The notes beneath the pieces are model-generated. The model was given only the letters and a program-made list of their open reading frames with translations, did no database searches and was not told where the DNA came from. The translations under genes and the position numbers were made by a program. Shown one piece after another: positions 33,330 through 38,909 of a DNA stretch of 38,909 bases (position 1 is its first letter; each line of letters begins with the position of its first letter). This DNA is from Acaryochloris sp. IP29b_bin.148 (GTDB lineage Bacteria; Cyanobacteriota; Cyanobacteriia; Thermosynechococcales; Thermosynechococcaceae), in the NCBI RefSeq assembly GCF_028285565.1, contig NZ_JANQOY010000042.1, forward strand, positions 1-38,909, written 5' to 3'.

Positions 33330-35021
33330 ATCGACACAATTTACGGCAATCTCAAAGGCTTAAAATCCAGCCAGCTTAAACGGCTTCGGCGGCTCTATCA
33401 CCAGCGGCTCCCGAGCGATCGGATCACGACTTCTGAGTTTGCCCAGCGGCTTGCTGCGATTAGTACGGATATTCATCAACCCATTAGCGCCTACTTGAAT
33501 CGCCGCGGCCAAGTGATTCGAGTCGGTGTGGGTTCTCCTCGTCAAACCCAAATTCCCCCCTTAGAATTGCCCCGATACGGTGCCGATCGCTTAAGCGGCA
33601 TTCGCTGTGTTGCCACCACCCTGAAGCAAGAGGTGCCGAAAGAATCGGCATTGACAGCCATGGCTTTGCAGCGCCTGGATGCCTTAGCCGTGTTAACAAT
33701 GACTGGCTCGGGATTTGAGCGCCGAGGCGGCGGCGCCACTGGATATGTCCGATCCACCTACCTGGCCCATCTGATTCCTGATCCCACCACCCCGTGGACG
33801 ATTTCCTCTCCCTTGAGTCTGGAACAACTGGCTCAACAGGATTTGATGGATTTGGTCGAAGCCTTAGAGTCGGAGTTTAGTCGTTCACTGCCCGCATCCA
33901 GTGCATCCACGACCGCCGAGCAGGTTTTAATTGTGGGGGTGATCTCGCCCACGAGCACTCCACTCGAAGTGGAGGCGAATTTAGCAGAAGTGGCGCTGTT
34001 AGTTGAAAGTGCTGGCGGGGTTGTGGTGGAGACAATTTACCAGAAGCGATCGCACCCCCATCCCCAAACCGTAGTCGGTGCTGGTAAGGTCAAAGAGATT
34101 GCCCTGAGAGCGCAAACCCTGGGCGTGACGCTAATTGTGTTTAATCAGGACTTATCCCCGTCCCAAGTACGCAATTTGGAAACTCAAATTGGCCTGCGCA
34201 TCGTTGATCGCACCGAAGTTATTTTGGATATCTTTGCTCAGCGAGCCCAGTCCCAAGCGGGGAAATTACAGGTGGAACTAGCTCAACTAGAGTATATGCT
34301 GCCGCGATTAGCCGGTCGAGGGCAAGCGATGTCCCGTTTAGGTGGCGGGATTGGTACGCGGGGACCCGGGGAAACCAAGCTAGAGACTGAACGACGAGCC
34401 ATTCAGCGCCGCATCAATACCTTGCAGCAGTCAGTGAATCAGTTACAGGCCCATCGCTCTCGTCTGCGCCAACGACGCCAGCATCAGCGTGTTCCTTCCG
34501 TGGCGGTGGTGGGCTATACCAATGCCGGGAAGTCTACCCTTTTGAATGTGCTGACGAATGCCGAAGCCTATACGGCGGATCAATTGTTTGCCACCCTGGA
34601 CCCCACCACCCGTCGTCTGAGCATTCCCGATCCTGAAACTCACCAGATGCGCACGTTAGTGTTAACGGATACGGTAGGATTTATCCATAATCTGCCCCCG
34701 CCGTTAATGGATGCCTTCCGGGCCACCCTCGAAGAGGTGACGGATGCTGATGCATTGTTGCATGTGGTTGATCTGTCTCATCCCGATTGGGAAAACCATT
34801 TGCGCTCAGTCATGGATCTACTCGCCACCATGCCGATCACACCAGGACCTGGATTAATTGCCTTTAACAAAATGGATCAAGTCCGGAGTGAAGCTCTTGC
34901 CCTCGCTCAAGACCAGTTCCCGCAAGCCGTTTTTATCTCGGCTCAAGAACGGTTGGGCCTGAACACCCTGCGGCAAAAGTTGGTGGAATTAGTCAACTAC
35001 AGTGTGACGAGTCGCAAGTGA
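33330..35021 (+). CDS. hflX: GTPase HflX, with probable non-canonical start
   Basis: A ribosome-binding GTPase that splits stalled 70S ribosomes under stress. The G domain has GYTNAGKST (G1), DTVGFIHNLPPPLMDAF (G3) and NKMD (G4). The HflX N-domain carries VGAGKVKEIALRAQ and GGGIGTRGPGETKLETERR. A cyanobacterial-type N-terminal extension reads in frame from IDTIYGNLKGLKSSQLKRL through to QPISAYLNRRGQ. The first ATG, GTG or TTG in frame is the TTG at 33495, 55 codons inside that region; the stop upstream is at 33285-33287. ATC at 33330 is where the homologous Met is expected. The start given here is therefore a best guess (563 aa). If TTG 33495 were used the protein would be 508 aa. Confidence 0.9.
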   Translation: MDTIYGNLKGLKSSQLKRLRRLYHQRLPSDRITTSEFAQRLAAISTDIHQPISAYLNRRGQVIRVGVGSPRQTQIPPLELPRYGADRLSGIRCVATTLKQEVPKESALTAMALQRLDALAVLTMTGSGFERRGGGATGYVRSTYLAHLIPDPTTPWTISSPLSLEQLAQQDLMDLVEALESEFSRSLPASSASTTAEQVLIVGVISPTSTPLEVEANLAEVALLVESAGGVVVETIYQKRSHPHPQTVVGAGKVKEIALRAQTLGVTLIVFNQDLSPSQVRNLETQIGLRIVDRTEVILDIFAQRAQSQAGKLQVELAQLEYMLPRLAGRGQAMSRLGGGIGTRGPGETKLETERRAIQRRINTLQQSVNQLQAHRSRLRQRRQHQRVPSVAVVGYTNAGKSTLLNVLTNAEAYTADQLFATLDPTTRRLSIPDPETHQMRTLVLTDTVGFIHNLPPPLMDAFRATLEEVTDADALLHVVDLSHPDWENHLRSVMDLLATMPITPGPGLIAFNKMDQVRSEALALAQDQFPQAVFISAQERLGLNTLRQKLVELVNYSVTSRK

Positions 35022-35141
35022 GGTCGGGCATGGCACTGTGTAAGATATGAGCAAAGCTGGCTTGAGCAGTATTATCGATACTCATCTAGGCCGTCTCCCA
35101 TACAATGTAAGATCCCAGCAGCAGTATTATTCACCCCCATC

Positions 35142-35708
35142 ATGGTTCAGTTTGCAACTCAACCCCATACCTTAGAGGCATTTTTGCAGTTGCCAGCAAC
35201 CCAGCCTGCGAGTGAGTTTATCAAGGGACAGGTTACTCAAAAGCCGATGCCACAAGGAGAACACAGCACCCTTCAAGGTGAATTAGTGACCGTCATTAAC
35301 GCCGCCACTAAACCGGGTCGAGTAGCCTGGGCTTTTCCTGAATTACGATGTACCTTTGATGGCCGCTCGATTGTACCGGATGTATCGGTATTTACATGGG
35401 ATAAGTTGCCCACTAAACCCGATGGAACGATCGCCAATATCTTTACTGAGCCACCAGACTGGATCATTGAAATTCTCAGTCCTGAGCAATCCACGACAAA
35501 GCTCACCCATAAAATTGTGCATTGCCTCAAACATGGGACTCAACTCGGTTGGCTGATTAACTCAGCAGAACATTCAGTATTTGCTTATTACCCAGATCAA
35601 CGATTCGAATTATTGGACGATCCTGAGATGCCTCTGCCTATCCCTACATTTGCCCAAGACTTGCAGCTTACGCTAGGGCAGATGCTGGCCTGGCTAAGAG
35701 TACGCTAA
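35142..35708 (+). CDS. Uma2-family putative nuclease (DUF820)
   Basis: A 188-aa protein of the PD-(D/E)XK nuclease superfamily, very common in cyanobacterial genomes. The conserved core is present: FIKGQVTQKPMPQGEHS near the N-terminus, then IVPDVSVFTWDKL (catalytic Asp), PDWIIEILSPEQSTTKLTHK (the E-x-L-S-P...K block) and HGTQLGWLINSAEHSVFAYYP. The biological role of the family is not settled; some members may be tied to mobile elements, but nothing mobile was seen here. It stands alone between hflX (120 bp upstream, same strand) and a convergent NTF2-like gene. Confidence 0.88.
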   Translation: MVQFATQPHTLEAFLQLPATQPASEFIKGQVTQKPMPQGEHSTLQGELVTVINAATKPGRVAWAFPELRCTFDGRSIVPDVSVFTWDKLPTKPDGTIANIFTEPPDWIIEILSPEQSTTKLTHKIVHCLKHGTQLGWLINSAEHSVFAYYPDQRFELLDDPEMPLPIPTFAQDLQLTLGQMLAWLRVR

Positions 35709-35719
35709 TCAAGGGTTAT

Positions 35720-36106
35720 TTAACTAATAATCGGGCTGCCATGATGGTGAACCAGATACCAGTCCTGACCCATGCGCTCAAAAATATTGGTTGCCATTGA
35801 TTCTGCTTTTTGTTGACGGCGTTGAGCCACCTGCAATACCTTTTCAATCAGCACGACGTAGGCCAAGTCACCACTCTGATTAACGGTGATAATGTTCGTA
35901 TCAATTTCTAGGTAGGCGGTATTGCGAAAAATCTTTTGCCAAGAGGACTCAATTGCAGTCCAACCCTTCAGCTCACCGCGACCCGGATGAACGCAAACGC
36001 TGGCAATGCCGTGGGACCATATCTTTTGCATGGCCTCCAGATCTTTTTTCTCAAATGCGCGGTAAAAAGCCGTATTGGCTGCAAGAATGGCTTGTTCATC
36101 TGGCAT
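35720..36106 (-). CDS. NTF2-like/SnoaL-type protein
   Basis: A 128-aa single-domain cone-shaped fold protein (SnoaL_3/DUF4440-like). Typical features are the N-terminal helix ANTAFYRAFEKKDLEAMQKIW, the strand pair ASVCVHPGRGELKGWTAIESSW, and the C-terminal strand W-Y-L-V-H-H-H-G-S-P. The His/Trp-lined pocket could hold a small ligand, but no function can be assigned. ATG at 36106 is used; an upstream in-frame TTG at 36136 adds an unlikely extension. It is convergent with the Uma2 gene (11 bp between stops). Confidence 0.82.
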   Translation of the reverse strand: MPDEQAILAANTAFYRAFEKKDLEAMQKIWSHGIASVCVHPGRGELKGWTAIESSWQKIFRNTAYLEIDTNIITVNQSGDLAYVVLIEKVLQVAQRRQQKAESMATNIFERMGQDWYLVHHHGSPIIS

Positions 36107-36264
36107 GGGGTAAAGATGTCCTATGCTGTGAAACAAAAGGGACTGACTTTTCTTCTTTCTTTGTAGACCCTTCCACTTTGATTTACGGCCCAGGTTAACA
36201 ACTTGTCATCTGGAAGGCACCGTAAAGATTCAGGCCCACTGCTGCATTCTAGACTTTTTTGATT

Positions 36265-37089
36265 ATGATCAAACCCAAACTTATATCTGCTGCTGTGGGT
36301 GCGATCGCATTCACGCTGATCGCTACATCCCACACGGTCGCTCAAACTTCGCCAGCCCCCTCTGGCTCACTGAATAACGCCCAACCGTCTTCATCGAATC
36401 CACTCTCACACTTAAACTTAAGCCCCCCCCAAACGGCCCAAATCAAAAAGATTGAAGCTTTGATTCAGGCTCAAGTTCAAAAGGTGCTGACCCCTGAGCA
36501 ATGGACCCAATTACAGGCTTTGCAAACCTCTGGTGCCCCCAAAGGGGCAGCGGTCGCTCAGCTCAATCTCTCTCCCACTCAGATTGCCCAACTCAAAGAG
36601 ATTGAAGCCATTGCCCAACAGCGTTTGTTGTCTATTCTCAACGCAGAACAGAGGCAAAAACTTCAAACTGGACAGCGTTCACCCTCATCGGCGGCGCCGA
36701 CCTCTTCGCAAACGCCATCGACCCAGCCACCTCGTTCATCTAGCTCAATCGGTACTGCAGCCCCATCAGCCCCAGCCCCATCAGCTCCAGCCCCTGCTTC
36801 TAACCCATCTGGTTTGGCTGCACTCAATCTCACCTCAGAGCAGCAGACACAGGCTCAACAAATTCAATCCTTAGCACAAGCACAAGTTCAAAGTATTCTC
36901 ACCCCTGCCCAGTGGCAGCAATTACAGTCTCTGAAATCAGCAGGGACTGACCAAAGTGCCGCTATAGGACAGCTCAGTTTATCTGGCGAACAACAATCTC
37001 AGTTAAAGGAGGTGGAAGCTTTAGCTCAACAGCGGATACTGTCCATTCTGACAGATGAGCAGAAGAAGACCCTGCTCAAGCAGCCTTAG
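36265..37089 (+). CDS. Exported helical-repeat protein (Spy/LTXXQ-like)
   Basis: A 274-aa predicted periplasmic protein. Residues 1-27 form a Sec signal peptide (KPKL, a hydrophobic core, then VAQT). The mature part holds four related helical units, each starting L-(N/S)-L-(S/T)-x-x-Q and ending I-L-(T/N)-x-(E/A)-Q or V-L-T-P-E-Q. Units 1-2 and 3-4 form two copies of the same pair, separated by a linker of about 50 residues rich in Ser, Pro, Ala and Thr (PSAPAPSAPAPAS). The pattern resembles the LTxxQ motifs of Spy/CpxP stress chaperones, but a single unit is shorter than those. ATG at 36265 is chosen over TTG at 36259. Confidence 0.75.
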   Translation: MIKPKLISAAVGAIAFTLIATSHTVAQTSPAPSGSLNNAQPSSSNPLSHLNLSPPQTAQIKKIEALIQAQVQKVLTPEQWTQLQALQTSGAPKGAAVAQLNLSPTQIAQLKEIEAIAQQRLLSILNAEQRQKLQTGQRSPSSAAPTSSQTPSTQPPRSSSSIGTAAPSAPAPSAPAPASNPSGLAALNLTSEQQTQAQQIQSLAQAQVQSILTPAQWQQLQSLKSAGTDQSAAIGQLSLSGEQQSQLKEVEALAQQRILSILTDEQKKTLLKQP

Positions 37090-37121
37090 CTCAACAGCGA
37101 AGCTTTTCCCTGCTTTTCCCC

Positions 37122-38189
37122 TTAAGATACGGGTGATGTCGTTGCACCCTGCACTGATTCTGCTAACGTCGACAGCATTTCAGTGGTGGTTTCAAAGTTG
37201 ACACAGGCATCAGTAATACTTTGCCCATAGGTCAATTGGCTGAGATCTGTCGGAATCGACTGGTTGCCAGCTACTAAGTGGCTTTCAATCATTACGCCTA
37301 ACAATCGTTGGGAACCACTGTTGAGTTGTTGAGCCACTTCCTGAAGCACGGTGACCTGCTGAGTATGGTCTTTATTGGCATTGGCGTGGCTACAGTCCAC
37401 CATGACTCGCGGATTGAGATGGTGATGAGCTAGTTCTTTGGTCGCTTGCTCTACCTGTTCTGCGGCATAGTTCGGGCCTTGCTTGCCGCCTCGCAGAACC
37501 AGATGGGTGTCAGGATTCCCTGTGGTTTTGACAATGCTGGCTAGGCCGTGGTGGTTAATCCCCAGAAAACGATGGGGCTGGTTGGCCGCCAACATGGCAT
37601 TCGTGGCCGCTTGTAAACTGCCATCTGTATTGTTCTTGAAGCCAATCGGCATCGACAGCCCTGAGGCCATTTCTCGGTGAGTTTGACTTTCAGTAGTCCG
37701 GGCGCCAATGGCTGTCCAGGTAATCAGATCCGCAATATATTGCGGCGTGATCGGATCCAAGAGTTCTGTGGCAGCCGGTAATCCCAAATGGGCTAAATCC
37801 AACAGCAGTTGCCGAGCCAAACGCAAGCCGGTGTTGATGTCGTAACTCCCATCTAAGTGAGGATCGTTAATCAACCCTTTCCAACCAATACTGGTGCGCG
37901 GTTTTTCAAAGTAGACGCGCATGATAATTTCCAGTTGCCCAGAGAGTTGTTCACGCAGAACCGCTAACTGCTTCCCATATTCATAGGCTGCTGCTACATC
38001 ATGGACGGAACAGGGACCGACAATGACTAATAAGCGCGGGTCATTGTGACGGAGAATATTACGGATGCGATCGCGGGTTTCTGCAACCAAGGCAGCCGCC
38101 GTATCCGTCAAGGGAACTTCGTGGTGGAGGAGAGCAGGACTAATCAAGGGACGGGTTTCAACGACATGCAGGTCGGCGGTTTGGTACAT
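37122..38189 (-). CDS. 3-deoxy-7-phosphoheptulonate synthase (class I, AroG/F/H type)
   Basis: The first step of the shikimate pathway: phosphoenolpyruvate plus erythrose-4-phosphate gives DAHP, leading to aromatic amino acids and quinones. It is 355 aa. Conserved blocks: VIVGPCSVHD, MRVYFEKPRTSIGWKGLINDP, ITWTAIGARTTESQTHREMASGLSMP, GFKNNTDG, HLVLRGGKQGPNY and MVDCSHANANKDH (Cys/His/Glu metal site). The N-terminal extension of about 40 residues is of the feedback-regulated type; which aromatic amino acid inhibits cannot be told. ATG at 38189. It is convergent with the repeat-protein gene. Confidence 0.93.
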   Translation of the reverse strand: MYQTADLHVVETRPLISPALLHHEVPLTDTAAALVAETRDRIRNILRHNDPRLLVIVGPCSVHDVAAAYEYGKQLAVLREQLSGQLEIIMRVYFEKPRTSIGWKGLINDPHLDGSYDINTGLRLARQLLLDLAHLGLPAATELLDPITPQYIADLITWTAIGARTTESQTHREMASGLSMPIGFKNNTDGSLQAATNAMLAANQPHRFLGINHHGLASIVKTTGNPDTHLVLRGGKQGPNYAAEQVEQATKELAHHHLNPRVMVDCSHANANKDHTQQVTVLQEVAQQLNSGSQRLLGVMIESHLVAGNQSIPTDLSQLTYGQSITDACVNFETTTEMLSTLAESVQGATTSPVS

Positions 38190-38438
38190 GGTGTAAAAAA
38201 CTCAAAGTGCTGGCCTTGATACATACCGTTGGCCAGGTGGCGCATTTACAGTTTACGGTAAAAATACAGAGTCCTGCCGGAGGATCGTGACCTGAGTTGA
38301 CCAAAAGGGAAATAACAACTCCTTAGCTCTTCCCACAAGGAATCGGTTCTCTTTCCCCACTGATTAAGAATTTACCTACCAACAGCACTGAAGAATCAAT
38401 TTGTCGATCAGTTGAGTACTTGTAAAGAGGAAAGAGAA

Positions 38439-38663
38439 ATGCCGTATATCACCAGTGTTGAAAGACGAGCAGAATTAAGAACCAGACAATCTAGCATTAT
38501 TGATGCTTTGGAGGTTCGATTTGGGCTAGTTCCCGACAAAATCACTGATCAAGTGGCTCAGTTGCATGATGAAGAACAACTGCAGGCACTCTTCAAAGAT
38601 GCGATCTTAGTTGAGTCAGTCGATGCCTTTCAGAAATTACTGGATGAGAATGTATCGGTCTAA
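38439..38663 (+). CDS. Short DUF4351-like protein
   Basis: A 74-aa protein that opens MPYITSVERRAELRTRQ and continues with a helical unit (ALEVRFGLVPDKITDQVAQL, then a region resembling LxxLxxxxLxxxSVDAFQKLL). This resembles the C-terminal DUF4351-type tail found in cyanobacterial Rpn/PD-(D/E)XK transposase-like proteins, where a similar 'M-P-Y-x-T-S-V-E-R' occurs mid-protein. No nuclease domain precedes it, so it is either a stand-alone protein or a remnant. ATG at 38439 has AGAGG eight bases upstream, which argues that it is still translated; the frame's first TTG at 38412 is less likely. Confidence 0.65.
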   Translation: MPYITSVERRAELRTRQSSIIDALEVRFGLVPDKITDQVAQLHDEEQLQALFKDAILVESVDAFQKLLDENVSV

Positions 38664-38829
38664 ATGATATGCCAATTGCATCGTGGGTAACTGTGCTAAT
38701 GAGCCTCAGCCCCTTCATCAACTGAACGCTATAGACGATTGTTAGGGTGTACAGGCCCAACAGGGACTGCCCGTAAAACATTCTCTGCAAGCTTAGTCTG
38801 ATGGTTAAAAACCTTGGTTATTTATAGAA

Positions 38830-38901
38830 AGCCGATGATGCGATTTGAACGCACGGCCGCTCGATTACGAATCGAGTGCTCTACCACTGAGCTACATCGG
38901 C
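38830..38901 (-). tRNA. tRNA-Thr (anticodon CGU)
   Basis: Reading the minus strand, the 7-bp acceptor stem GCCGATG pairs with CATCGGC. The D-arm is GCTC-AGTGGTA-GAGC; the anticodon stem CTCGA/TCGAG encloses loop TTCGTAA with anticodon CGT (reads ACG, Thr); the T-arm is GTGCG-TTCAAAT-CGCAT. The discriminator base is U; CCA is not encoded. The cloverleaf is complete. Confidence 0.95.
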
Positions 38902-38909
38902 ATGAAATT

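Noticed and set aside
36764..36800. Tandem short repeat CCCCATCAG/CCCCAGC in the repeat-protein gene
   Set aside because: It encodes the Pro-Ser-Ala linker in frame and is explained as low-complexity coding sequence, not as a CRISPR or VNTR element.

Overview
The window is chromosomal DNA of a cyanobacterium. The evidence seen directly is a psaM gene (photosystem I subunit), probable ycf36 and ycf51 family genes, an aerobic hemF, and about two dozen copies of the HIP1 octamer GCGATCGC spread through coding and non-coding DNA. The presence of a lipoxygenase and the overall gene style would suit an Acaryochloris-like organism, but the species is an inference. No insertion sequence, prophage or CRISPR array was seen. 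Almost everything is housekeeping or conserved cyanobacterial gene content.

Layout. 1-4.3 kb: a small membrane protein, then a cytochrome P450 and a lipoxygenase on the minus strand, the most accessory-looking part of the window and a possible oxylipin pair. 4.3-5.2 kb: a 0.9-kb gap with hairpins but no convincing gene. 5.2-10 kb: a CPA1-type Na+/H+ antiporter, a Tat-exported purple-acid-phosphatase-like enzyme, an orphan ABC ATPase, an orphan OmpR-type regulator and a coiled-coil membrane protein. 10.4-10.6 kb: psaM, only 31 codons, followed by a strong intrinsic terminator. 10.9-15.1 kb, plus strand: TerC-family protein, hemF, mtnP with a YCII-domain partner, and a SAM methyltransferase. 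15.2-20 kb: infC, an M48 peptidase, an anchored hypothetical protein, a GH13 amylase and small ORFs.

20-26.1 kb is one minus-strand run, transcribed ycf51 -> GldA-like dehydrogenase -> class I/II aminotransferase -> ktrB -> ktrA -> era. It has short gaps and one 4-base overlap, so it could be a long operon. Directly upstream of ycf51 lies a decayed sufU (Fe-S scaffold) with its middle missing. 26.6-29.7 kb, plus strand: FIST sensor protein, ycf36/DUF1230 and a ReAV-type asparaginase. 29.7-35 kb: glmM (minus) and mrdA/PBP2 (plus) for peptidoglycan synthesis, then hflX. The conserved N-terminal coding of hflX extends upstream of any ATG, GTG or TTG. 35-38.9 kb: a Uma2 nuclease-fold protein, an NTF2-like protein, an exported helical-repeat protein, DAHP synthase, a short DUF4351-like protein and tRNA-Thr(CGU).

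The items most worth following up are the lipoxygenase-P450 pair with unusual active-site residues, the hflX start, the internally deleted sufU, and a possible 48-codon ORF directly in front of the amylase.
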